A stretch of DNA of 64,000 nucleotides, taken from NCBI GenBank assembly GCA_913776245.1, contig CAJYLO010000005.1, positions 1 to 64,000 of the forward strand, written 5' to 3'. Below the pieces are notes generated by a model. It searched no databases and was not told the DNA's origin. It was given only the letters and a program-made list of their open reading frames with translations. Positions 42,693 through 50,712 of the stretch are shown here, piece by piece. Made by a program: the position numbers and the translations under genes. Source of the DNA: an uncultured Chryseobacterium sp. GTDB lineage: Bacteria > Bacteroidota > Bacteroidia > Flavobacteriales > Weeksellaceae. Each line of letters opens with the position of its first letter. Position 1 is the stretch's first letter.

Positions 42693-43949
42693 TCAATATT
42701 GTTTTACAGACTGCGCAATATTTACAATTACTTTAACAGCTGCCAGCATACTTTCTAAAGGCACAAACTCGTAAGGTCCGTGGAAGTTATGTCCACCAGC
42801 AAAAATATTAGGGCAAGGCAATCCCATATATGACAATTGTGCACCGTCAGTTCCGCCTCTAATCGCCTTTATTTTTGGCTCGATTCCGGAATCTTTCATT
42901 GCCTGTTCTGCAATATCTACAATGTGCATTTTGCCTTCGAACTGCTTTTTCATATTGAGATATTGCGGTTTGATGTCTATCTCAGCAGTTTTTGCGCCAT
43001 ACTTTTTGTTGATTTCGTCAACCTTCTCAGAGATAAGTTTTTTTCTGTCCTCAAATTTCTGGTCATCGTGGTCACGGATGATATACTGCAGTTTGGCTTC
43101 GGAAACATCGCCTTCAAAATCTGTCAAATGGAAAAACCCTTCAAAACCTTTTGTGGTTGCAGGCGTTTCATTGGCTGGAAGTGAATTGATAAATTCTGAT
43201 GCGACCAATCCTGCATTCAGCATTTTCCCGTAAGAATAACCCGGGTGAACGGATAATCCATGGATTTTCACCACAGCTCCGGCTGCATTGAAGTTTTCAT
43301 ACTCCAACTCCCCGATTTCGCCTCCGTCCATAGTATATGCCCACTCTGCTCCGAATTTCTCAACATCGAAATGATGTGCGCCTCTTCCGATTTCCTCATC
43401 CGGGTTGAATCCGATAGAGATTCGCCCGTGTTTGATCTGTGGATTAGCCAGAAGGAATTCTGCCGCTGTTACAATTTCAGCAACGCCAGCTTTATCATCG
43501 GCACTCAGCAATGTTGTTCCGTCTGTGGTGATAATGGTTTGTCCGATATATTTTTTTAAAGATTCGAATTTGGTGGATGACAAAGTAAAACCTGTTTCTT
43601 TATTAAGTAACAAATCTTCGCCATCATAATTTTCCCAAATCTGCGGATTCACATTCTCACCATTAAAATCCGGTGAAGAATCATAATGCGCAATGAACCC
43701 AACTTGTGGAACTTTTTCTTCTTTATTAGAAGGTATGAATCCAAAAACATAGCCTTTTTCATCAATTGTCACATTTTCCAATCCCAAATCCTGCAATTCT
43801 TTATACAGATAGTTCGCTATATCCCATTGCCTTTCTGTGGAAGGTGTGGTTTCGCTTTCTGCATCGCTGGTTGAAAATATTTTGATGTATGTGATGAATC
43901 TGTTAAGGAGCTTTTCTCTCCAAATACCGTCTAATTGGATGTTTTCCAT
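42693..43949 (-). CDS. pepT: Peptidase T (tripeptide aminopeptidase)
   Basis: 418 residues, M20 family. AHYDSSPDF (about 87-95) and TTLLSADDKAGVAE (metal-bridging Asp), FNPDEEIGRGAHHF (Glu), TMDGGEIGELE (Asp) and the C-terminal NFHGPYEFVP (His) supply the dinuclear zinc site. It releases the N-terminal residue of tripeptides in the cytoplasm. Single gene, downstream partner absent; its stop merges with a repeat element. Confidence 0.96.
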   Translation of the reverse strand: MENIQLDGIWREKLLNRFITYIKIFSTSDAESETTPSTERQWDIANYLYKELQDLGLENVTIDEKGYVFGFIPSNKEEKVPQVGFIAHYDSSPDFNGENVNPQIWENYDGEDLLLNKETGFTLSSTKFESLKKYIGQTIITTDGTTLLSADDKAGVAEIVTAAEFLLANPQIKHGRISIGFNPDEEIGRGAHHFDVEKFGAEWAYTMDGGEIGELEYENFNAAGAVVKIHGLSVHPGYSYGKMLNAGLVASEFINSLPANETPATTKGFEGFFHLTDFEGDVSEAKLQYIIRDHDDQKFEDRKKLISEKVDEINKKYGAKTAEIDIKPQYLNMKKQFEGKMHIVDIAEQAMKDSGIEPKIKAIRGGTDGAQLSYMGLPCPNIFAGGHNFHGPYEFVPLESMLAAVKVIVNIAQSVKQY

Positions 43950-44040
43950 ATAATTTGCTATATCTCCGCAAAGTTATATATTTATGCAGTGAACGACAAA
44001 TAATATCTAATGATTGCTGTTTGTCGATATTTAAATGCTT

Positions 44041-44225
44041 AAACGCCGTTTGCGCGAGCGAAGCGAGCGCCGATGAGTCTTTCATGAACACCGAATTGCG
44101 TGCGTGAGCGATTGCAGCGGCATCCTTTTTCTTTGCAAGCCTGAAGAATGAAGGTTTGCAAAGAAAAAGATATAGCGGAAAGCGCGACCTGCTTGTTCCG
44201 ATGCAGTCGGGACAAAAGGACACGC
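44041..44225 (+). repeat. Dispersed hairpin element, copy C, with an 18-bp stem
   Basis: GCGAGCGAAGCGAGCGC, then CAGCGGCATC, then CTTTTTCTTTGCAAGCCT (44125-44142) pairing with AGGTTTGCAAAGAAAAAG (44152-44169), 17 of 18 positions, then GATATAGCGGAAAGCGCGACC. It fills the 301-base gap between pepT and the HMG-CoA lyase gene; an ORF of 106 residues through it is not a gene. Related in plan to copies A, B and D. Confidence 0.6.
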
Positions 44226-44250
44226 CCTTATAATTGAAAAAAAGATAATA

Positions 44251-45099
44251 ATGTTCTTAACAGAATGTCCACGGGACGCCATGCAAGGCTGGGGAGAGTT
44301 TATCCCGACACAGAAAAAAATTGACTACATCAACAGGCTGATGGAAGTTAAGTTTGATGTGCTGGATTGCGGAAGCTTCGTAAATCCGAAAACGATGCCA
44401 CAGATGGCAGATTCCGGAACGGTGGTGGATGAGATCGACAAATCACTTTCCGACACCAAACTGTCTGTGGTGGTGGCTAACCTACGCGGCGCTGAAAAAG
44501 CTTTGGGTCACGAGCAGATAGATATCCTGGGATTCCCTTTTTCCATCTCCGAAACTTTCCAGCATAGGAATACTAATAAAAGCCGGGAAGAAGCATTTAC
44601 CGAAGTGGTAAAAATCCTTGAACTGACCAAATCCGAAGGCAGACAAATGAATCTCTATTTCTCAATGGCATTTGGCAATCCTTACGGCGAAAGCTGGAAA
44701 TGGGAAGATGTGGACTTTTGGGCAAAACGTTTCGAGGAAATCGGTATCAGAAATGTTCTTTTATCGGACACAACGGGTGTTGGCGATGTGGAAAGGATTT
44801 CGCTGCTGTTTAGTAAAATCCCTGCAAAATATCCTGACATCAATTTCGGGGCACATTTCCATAATCGATATGAAGATTCTTACATCAAACTGAAAGCTGC
44901 CTATGACCAAGGTTGCAGAAGATTTGACAGCGCTATAAAAGGCATCGGCGGCTGCCCGATGGCAAAAGATGATCTGGTGGGAAACATGCCCACTGAAAAG
45001 ATTTTTACTTTTATGCAGTCTGAAAAATTAGATATTCATCAGAATCTTTTACATTTTGAAAGTGCCTATAATATGGCAAAAGACATTTTCCATTTTTGA
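44251..45099 (+). CDS. Hydroxymethylglutaryl-CoA lyase
   Basis: 282 residues, TIM-barrel HMGL/LeuA family. ECPRDAMQGWGEF replaces the usual GPRDGLQ start but keeps the catalytic arginine; GAHFHNR supplies metal-binding histidines; GIGGCPMAKDDLVGN holds the catalytic cysteine. It splits HMG-CoA into acetyl-CoA and acetoacetate, the last step of leucine breakdown. No leucine catabolism partner is next to it. Confidence 0.9.
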   Translation: MFLTECPRDAMQGWGEFIPTQKKIDYINRLMEVKFDVLDCGSFVNPKTMPQMADSGTVVDEIDKSLSDTKLSVVVANLRGAEKALGHEQIDILGFPFSISETFQHRNTNKSREEAFTEVVKILELTKSEGRQMNLYFSMAFGNPYGESWKWEDVDFWAKRFEEIGIRNVLLSDTTGVGDVERISLLFSKIPAKYPDINFGAHFHNRYEDSYIKLKAAYDQGCRRFDSAIKGIGGCPMAKDDLVGNMPTEKIFTFMQSEKLDIHQNLLHFESAYNMAKDIFHF

Positions 45100-45136
45100 T
45101 TTTAATGAATCAAAACATATTTATATCATATTTTAA

Positions 45137-45144
45137 TAGTTTTG
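45137..45144 (+). promoter_or_regulatory. -7 box upstream of the OsmC-like gene
   Basis: TAGTTTTG, about 63 bases before the ATG. The -33 site is not clear. Confidence 0.3.
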
Positions 45145-45207
45145 CAAGCAAATAATTTTTAATATCAAAAAAATGCTGTAATTTTATTACAGAAAAAACA
45201 ATTAATT

Positions 45208-45612
45208 ATGACTTCAAAAACAACTTACTTAGGCGAATCTAAAATCGAATCTGTACACGAAGCCTCTGGTGAAGTTTTCTCAACCTATGTTCCTTCCAAT
45301 GATTTTACTGTGAGAGAGCACTTTTCTCCGACAGATATTTTTGCAACAGCATTGGCAGAGAGCGTATTTGCTTCACTTGTTGTTTTGGGCAAAGACAGAA
45401 ATATCGACATTACCGGCGCGACTTGCGAGCTGAAAAAAACAATGTATTTTGAGCCAAGAAGAATTGGTGAAATTTTCTGTGTATTTAAGTTTCCTCATTC
45501 CTATTCTCCGGAAGAAAAAGAATTTATTGAGAATACCGCGAAAAATGCACCCGTCTATCTCAGCCTGCACCCGGACATTAAGAAAATCTTTATTTTCGAG
45601 TATAAAATTTAA
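45208..45612 (+). CDS. OsmC-like protein without redox cysteines
   Basis: 134 residues with an OsmC fold (SPTDIFATALAESVFASLVVLG and ENTAKNAPVYLSLHPDIKK). At the two positions where OsmC/Ohr has cysteines it has serine or alanine (AESVFAS and KNAPVYLSL rather than NCPV). Only two cysteines remain, elsewhere (TGATCELKK, GEIFCVF). It therefore cannot use the normal peroxidase chemistry; role unknown. Own terminator follows. Confidence 0.85.
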   Translation: MTSKTTYLGESKIESVHEASGEVFSTYVPSNDFTVREHFSPTDIFATALAESVFASLVVLGKDRNIDITGATCELKKTMYFEPRRIGEIFCVFKFPHSYSPEEKEFIENTAKNAPVYLSLHPDIKKIFIFEYKI

Positions 45613-45616
45613 AAAG

Positions 45617-45645
45617 AAAATCCTGCAACTTGCAGGATTTTTTTA
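45617..45645. terminator. Bidirectional terminator between the OsmC-like and MIP18-type genes
   Basis: TCCTGCA (45621-45627) and TGCAGGA (45631-45637) with loop ACT, flanked by AAAA and a T-run. Serves both converging genes. Confidence 0.8.
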
Positions 45646-45969
45646 TAACATTCCAAGTTCAAACTTGGCTTCTTCACTCATCATTTCTTTGGTCCAGGTT
45701 GGTTCAAAAGTAAGCTCTATTTTCGCCGATTTCACACCTTCTACACCTCTTACCTTATCTTCCACTTCTACCGGTAATGTTTCCGCAACTGGACAGTTAG
45801 GAGAGGTTAATGTCATTATGACCAGCACTTCGCCTTCATCTGAAATCTGAACATCATAAACCAGTCCCAGCTCATAGATATCCACCGGGATTTCAGGATC
45901 ATAAACCGTTTTCAGTTCCCTGATTATTTCTTCCCCAATATCTGCTATTTGGTCGTCCGTATATTTCAT
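45643..45969 (-). CDS. MIP18/DUF59-family Fe-S assembly factor (SufT/PaaD-like)
   Basis: 108 residues. VYDPEIPVDIYELGLVYDV and LTSPNCPVAETLPVEVED contain the conserved DPE and the SPxCP cysteine (about C59) of the MIP18 (DUF59) family, which helps mature Fe-S proteins. It starts 2 bases after the exonuclease gene stop, in the same transcript. No suf operon here. Confidence 0.92.
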   Translation of the reverse strand: MKYTDDQIADIGEEIIRELKTVYDPEIPVDIYELGLVYDVQISDEGEVLVIMTLTSPNCPVAETLPVEVEDKVRGVEGVKSAKIELTFEPTWTKEMMSEEAKFELGML

Positions 45970-45971
45970 TT

Positions 45972-46667
45972 TTAATCTAATCTTTTTAATAAATCTTCCT
46001 GCCGCATCCGCCGGAAAACATTTGCCAAAGTTAAGACATCTTTTTCACAATAGTGAATGATTCTGTCTATATCGCCGTCTTTGTAGTATATATCGGCAAC
46101 CATACTTCCGTCGATATCATCTTTTGGTGTCGGTATCCCAAAGATATGAGCCAGCAATTCCAGTGATACATAGCTTTTCCAATCTCCGAATTTCCAGAGT
46201 TCCATTGTATCAATATGCGGAATTTCCCAAGGCTTTTTACCAAACATCTGAAACGGAACCGGAGGCTGAATACCATTGATTAAAAGTCTCCTTGCAATAT
46301 AAGGGAAATCGAATTCTTTTCCATTGTGCGCGCAAAGGATTATATTATTCAGACGAGGACTATTGAACAATTCGCAGAATGAAATTAACAAGTTTCTTTC
46401 ATCGCCAGAAAACGTTTTGATTTTTAACTTTCCGGAATTGTTATCAATCATTCCGATTGAAATGCAGACGATCATCCCGAATTCGGCCATAATTCCGGCC
46501 CTTTGTTCGTAAAAATCTGAAGCTTCTATTTCTTCCTTTCGCTGAGACTTTGTCTTTTTGTCCCAAAGATATTGCGTAGCTGAATCCAAATTATTCCAGG
46601 AATCAATTTGAGGAACAGTCTCTATATCTAAGAATAGAATATTTTCGATCGGTATTTTATGAATCAT
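45972..46667 (-). CDS. PolB-like 3'-5' exonuclease (DEDD family)
   Basis: 231 residues. ILFLDIETVPQ (ExoI, DxE), NNIILCAHNGKEFDFPYIARR (ExoII) and IIHYCEKDVLTLANVF (ExoIII with Tyr/His-x-Asp) are the three motifs of predicted stand-alone exonucleases similar to the proofreading domain of PolB. Probably acts on DNA or RNA 3' ends in the cytoplasm. No polymerase domain. Heads the unit with the MIP18-type gene. Confidence 0.9.
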   Translation of the reverse strand: MIHKIPIENILFLDIETVPQIDSWNNLDSATQYLWDKKTKSQRKEEIEASDFYEQRAGIMAEFGMIVCISIGMIDNNSGKLKIKTFSGDERNLLISFCELFNSPRLNNIILCAHNGKEFDFPYIARRLLINGIQPPVPFQMFGKKPWEIPHIDTMELWKFGDWKSYVSLELLAHIFGIPTPKDDIDGSMVADIYYKDGDIDRIIHYCEKDVLTLANVFRRMRQEDLLKRLD

Positions 46668-46691
46668 CTGTATTTTATTTTTTTAAAAATA

Positions 46692-46720
46692 ATAAAAAAA
46701 CCCAACATTACTGCTGGGTT
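46692..46720 (-). terminator. Terminator of the act operon
   Basis: On the minus strand AACCCAGCA pairs with TGTTGGGTT (one G-T wobble) around GTAA, followed by seven Ts. It lies 21 bases after the actF stop, so the operon ends there. Confidence 0.8.
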
Positions 46721-46741
46721 ATATTTAATTTTCTAATAGAA

Positions 46742-48076
46742 TTAGAAAGGATACTCATAGATTTCCGATTCGTGGTAATAAGGGTTTCCGGTAGGCATCA
46801 GCTTCAGCTTTGCCAAGGCTGTCATCACGGTAAAAGTGAAAACTCCTACTACGAAGATGAAAGAACCTAAAACCAACAAGGCCATTGGAAGGTTATTCCA
46901 GTAAGGTCCTACAGTTCCCGGCATTACCATATTGAAGTAATCAACAGCGTGTCCGAAAATCACAAGGCAAGCCATAAAGGTAACCACTTTATAATTTCTC
47001 TTGATACTGCTGCTTACCAACACTAATAATGGAGCAAGGAAGTTAACAATAAGCATTGGCAGGAAAGTCGGTGCATAGTAATCAAATCTGCCAAAGAAAT
47101 AATTTACTTCTTCCGGGATATTTGCATACCAGTAAAGCATAAACTGTGCAAACCAAAGGTAAGACCAAAGCATACTCGTAGCAAATAAGAATTTCCCAAG
47201 ATCATGCAGGTGGTTATTGTTAAACTGAGGATAAACCCCTTTTTTCTTAAGGTAAACACTAATGATAATCATTACAGCTATAGAAGTTGACAAGCAGCTT
47301 ACCATAGAATACCAGATATATAGTGTAGAATACCAGTGCGGGTCAATAGACATCAACCAATCCCAAGCCCAGGCAGCAGAAGCAAACCCGAAGAATGCAA
47401 TGTAGCCAACACTCCAGCTGTAAAGACTTGCATAGATCTTTCTGTTACCTTTATTCTCATCAACTTTCTTAGAAAGGCTTTTCAGCTTCCAGACAAAAAA
47501 TGATGCGCCAACTACATAAATAATAGTTCTGACAGCATAGAAAGGAATATTAAGGAATCTTTTCTTTTCGAATAATATAACATCAAACTCCGGAGAATTT
47601 GGATCTGTAAGATTCGGATCCATCCAGTGGAAAAGATGACCCTGATGGGTAATATTCAACAGCATTATAATGATCAGGATTGCCCCCCCGTAAGGGATGT
47701 AAGAAGCGATTGCCTCCATGACTCTTGTAACAATAATAGACCAGCCTGCGTGTGCAGCGTGCTGGATGCTGTAGAAAAACAATGCGCAACAGCTGATCCC
47801 GAATGCGAAAACAGCAAAAGTATGAATCGCTGCCAACGGCTGATTGTGAATCTGATGTTTTGCATGTTCCAGATGAGCATTATGATCCTGAGGACCAACC
47901 AACTCACTTGAATGCGATGGTGCATCGTGTCCTTTTGAATGGACAGATTCCATCCAGTGGGTAATTGTAGCATCATCCAGGCCGTGGTTAAGCGCATAAC
48001 CAATACCGAATAAAACAACGCCTACAACGATGAGTATGATTGAATATAATCTTAATTTAGGTGAAAAACTATACAT
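46742..48076 (-). CDS. actF: Alternative complex III subunit ActF
   Basis: 444 residues, about ten membrane helices, homologous in type to ActC (NrfD-like). It is a quinol:cytochrome c oxidoreductase membrane subunit. Histidine-rich periplasmic loop (GHDAPSHSSELVGPQDHNAHLEHAKHQIH, about 49-77). Last gene of the act operon; a terminator follows, so no oxidase subunits are co-transcribed. Confidence 0.93.
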   Translation of the reverse strand: MYSFSPKLRLYSIILIVVGVVLFGIGYALNHGLDDATITHWMESVHSKGHDAPSHSSELVGPQDHNAHLEHAKHQIHNQPLAAIHTFAVFAFGISCCALFFYSIQHAAHAGWSIIVTRVMEAIASYIPYGGAILIIIMLLNITHQGHLFHWMDPNLTDPNSPEFDVILFEKKRFLNIPFYAVRTIIYVVGASFFVWKLKSLSKKVDENKGNRKIYASLYSWSVGYIAFFGFASAAWAWDWLMSIDPHWYSTLYIWYSMVSCLSTSIAVMIIISVYLKKKGVYPQFNNNHLHDLGKFLFATSMLWSYLWFAQFMLYWYANIPEEVNYFFGRFDYYAPTFLPMLIVNFLAPLLVLVSSSIKRNYKVVTFMACLVIFGHAVDYFNMVMPGTVGPYWNNLPMALLVLGSFIFVVGVFTFTVMTALAKLKLMPTGNPYYHESEIYEYPF

Positions 48077-48087
48077 TACTTCTTTTT

Positions 48088-48798
48088 TTATTTAGCATTA
48101 GTTTTATCTTCAGTTTTTGCCGGTGCCGAAGCTGGAGTGGCCGGAGCTGCATTAGCAGCAGCTGGTGCGGCTGACAATGTTGGTGCCTTGAATGTATTAT
48201 AAACATAAAGCGCAACTCTCCATCTGTCTCCTACGTTCAGCTGTCCTGCATAAGATCCCATTGCGTTTCTACCATTTGTTAAAACGTAATGAATAGATCC
48301 GATAGTGATTTCTCTGTCTGCATATTTAGGAACCCCGGAATATGCACCACTTTGAACAATCGGTCCTTGTCCGTCACCATTAACACCATGACAGGCAGAA
48401 CAAGTATGTTCGTACAAGCTTTTTCCTCTGGCCAGATCTTTTTCAAGATTTTCTGCTTTAAGAGGAGATGCTGTTATTGCTTTAGAAGCATCATAACCTG
48501 CATTGTACTCATCCATATTTTTAGGAAGCGTTTCTTCGCTCACAATACCATCTTTGTTTCTTGAAACAGAACCTTCAACCGGAGCTAGTCCCGTTGCACC
48601 ATCTCGGGCTACAAAGGCCGGAATTTCATTTTCGTGATCTGAATATGCATCCTTAGCTTTCATCAATGGATCATAAGCAACAGGAAAATACATATCCGGA
48701 AAATATACCAAAGGTGGATTATCTTTTGGTCCGCAAGAATTCAGTAAAACAGTTGTTAAACCAAAGATTGCTGTAATTTTTAATATACTATTCTTCAT
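48088..48798 (-). CDS. actE: Alternative complex III subunit ActE, monohaem cytochrome c lipoprotein
   Basis: 236 residues from the ATG at 48798; the ORF track adds three codons that overlap actD. A lipoprotein signal ends at LNSC; CSACH (about 142-146) is the single haem c site, with the axial methionine likely in NAMGSY. The C-terminal 35 residues are Ala/Pro-rich. It carries electrons from the complex toward an oxidase. The start codon lies one base after the actD stop. Confidence 0.93.
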   Translation of the reverse strand: MKNSILKITAIFGLTTVLLNSCGPKDNPPLVYFPDMYFPVAYDPLMKAKDAYSDHENEIPAFVARDGATGLAPVEGSVSRNKDGIVSEETLPKNMDEYNAGYDASKAITASPLKAENLEKDLARGKSLYEHTCSACHGVNGDGQGPIVQSGAYSGVPKYADREITIGSIHYVLTNGRNAMGSYAGQLNVGDRWRVALYVYNTFKAPTLSAAPAAANAAPATPASAPAKTEDKTNAK

Positions 48799-48799
48799 C

Positions 48800-49321
48800 T
48801 TAGGCATCTTTAACAGTTATTTCTTCAACACCTGTATCAATCAACAGCTGCTTAATAGTTTCAACATCATCAGAAACAAACTCCATCATAAACTTATCAT
48901 CAGTAGTCCTGGGATCAGGATTCTGAGGCTTAGCTCCAGGATACATTTTGTTTCTTACGAGAAAAGTCAGTGACATCAGGTGAGCAGAACAGAAAACCAT
49001 CAATTCGAACATCGGGTCTACGAAAGCTCCCATATTATGAAACCAGTCAAATGACGGTTTACCACCAATATTCTGTGGCCAGTCGTGGTTCATGATCCAG
49101 GCGGTCAATGTTATCCCGATTGCAACACCATAACAAGCATAGATGAATGCAGCATCAGAGATTCTTGTCTTTCTCAGCCCAAGTGCCTTGTCCAATCCGT
49201 GAACAGGAAATGGCGTATAAACTTCGTTTATCTTGATCCCTTTATCATTGAAGGCTTTAACGCCGTGCATCAAATCATCGTCGTCGCCGTAAAGTCCATA
49301 TATAATCTTAGTGGTGCTCAT
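48800..49321 (-). CDS. actD: Alternative complex III subunit ActD (DUF3341)
   Basis: 173 residues from the ATG at 49321 (MSTTKIIYGLYGDDD); the nine upstream codons lie inside actC and are unlikely. Two membrane helices (about 64-82 and 107-128), with IIYGLYGDDDDLMHGVKAF cytoplasmic. DUF3341 subunits stabilise the membrane part of ACIII. Overlaps actC by 14 bases. Confidence 0.93.
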   Translation of the reverse strand: MSTTKIIYGLYGDDDDLMHGVKAFNDKGIKINEVYTPFPVHGLDKALGLRKTRISDAAFIYACYGVAIGITLTAWIMNHDWPQNIGGKPSFDWFHNMGAFVDPMFELMVFCSAHLMSLTFLVRNKMYPGAKPQNPDPRTTDDKFMMEFVSDDVETIKQLLIDTGVEEITVKDA

Positions 49322-50705
49322 CTCCTTCTTTTGCTTTATAAGTTTCACCGGAAATTTTCAAAATACTCTTCAATTCTGCCTGTGCAATTACAGGGAATGT
49401 TCTTGCATACAAAAGGAATAATACGGAGAAGAATCCAATTGTTCCAAGATATACACCAACGTCTATAATAGTCGGCTTAAACATTGTCCAGGATGATGGT
49501 AAATAGTCTCTTGACAAGTTGATAACAATAATGTCAAAACGCTCAAACCACATACCGATATTGATAATCAATGCAATGATAAATGTCCAGAAGATATTGG
49601 TTCTGACTTTTTTGAACCAGAACAAAGCCGGCACAACCAAGTTACAGATGATCAATGCCCAGAATGCCCACCAGTAAGGCCCAACTGCTGCACCAGGAGA
49701 AAGATATGTAAAATCTTCGAATCTGGACCCGGAATACCAACCGATGAAGTATTCGGTAGCATAGGCAACGGTTACCATACCTCCGGTTACGACGATGACG
49801 ATATTCATAATCTCAATGTGGTACATAGTGATATAATCCTCAAGGTGACAAACCTTTCTTGCTACTAACAATAGCGTCTGTACCATTGCAAATCCTGAGA
49901 AAATCGCTCCTGCAACGAAATAAGGCGGATAGATTGTTGAGTGCCATCCTTTGATCACCGATGTCGCAAAGTCAAAGGATACCGTGGTGTGTACTGAGAA
50001 TACAAGTGGAGTTGCCAAACCTGCTAACACCAAAGACAATTCTTCAAATCTTTGCCAGTGTTTTGCTTTTCCACCCCAGCCGAAAGCCAGAATAGTATAA
50101 ATCTTTTTGTTGAATGGCGTTTTTGCTCTGTCTCTGATCATTGCAAAGTCCGGAATCAATCCCATAAACCAGAATACAACTGATACTGAGAAATACGTGG
50201 AAATTGCAAATACGTCCCAAAGAAGCGGAGAGTTGAAGTTAACCCAAAGGGAACCAAACTGGTTCGGTAAAGGGAATACCCAATAACCTACCCAGACTCT
50301 ACCCATGTGGATGACCGGGAAAATAGCCGCCTGACAAACAGCGAAGATCGTCATCGCTTCAGCAGAACGGTTTACAGACATTCTCCATCTTTGTCTAAAT
50401 AATAATAGTACTGCGGAGATCAGTGTTCCTGCGTGACCAATACCTACCCACCATACAAAGTTGGTGATATCCCAACCCCAGTTGATAGTTCTGTTTAGTC
50501 CCCACGCACCGATTCCGGTTCCAATAGTGTAGGCGATACAACCAAATCCGTAAACAAACAGTATCAAGGCTGCATACAGAGATGCCCACCATAATTTACC
50601 TGCGCGTTCTTCGATAGGTCTTGCGATATCTTCAGTAATATCGTGATAAGTCTTGTGACCAATAATTAAAGGTTCCCTTATCGGAGCTTCGTAATGTCCT
50701 GACAT
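49308..50705 (-). CDS. actC: Alternative complex III subunit ActC (NrfD-like)
   Basis: 465 residues, ten membrane helices. NrfD/PsrC-family quinol-binding subunit; WDITNFVWWVGIGHAGTLISAVLLL is the conserved helix pair in the N-terminal part. It oxidises menaquinol at the inner membrane. Starts 7 bases after the actB stop. Confidence 0.95.
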   Translation of the reverse strand: MSGHYEAPIREPLIIGHKTYHDITEDIARPIEERAGKLWWASLYAALILFVYGFGCIAYTIGTGIGAWGLNRTINWGWDITNFVWWVGIGHAGTLISAVLLLFRQRWRMSVNRSAEAMTIFAVCQAAIFPVIHMGRVWVGYWVFPLPNQFGSLWVNFNSPLLWDVFAISTYFSVSVVFWFMGLIPDFAMIRDRAKTPFNKKIYTILAFGWGGKAKHWQRFEELSLVLAGLATPLVFSVHTTVSFDFATSVIKGWHSTIYPPYFVAGAIFSGFAMVQTLLLVARKVCHLEDYITMYHIEIMNIVIVVTGGMVTVAYATEYFIGWYSGSRFEDFTYLSPGAAVGPYWWAFWALIICNLVVPALFWFKKVRTNIFWTFIIALIINIGMWFERFDIIVINLSRDYLPSSWTMFKPTIIDVGVYLGTIGFFSVLFLLYARTFPVIAQAELKSILKISGETYKAKEGDEHH

Positions 50706-50712
50706 TTTTTAC

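Noticed and set aside
43903-44223. 106-aa minus-strand ORF between pepT and HMG-CoA lyase
   Set aside because: It runs through the dispersed hairpin element and the start of pepT; the translation is that of a repeat, with no family resemblance.
46324-46512. Small plus-strand ORFs within exonuclease and act genes
   Set aside because: Shadows of well-supported genes in other frames.
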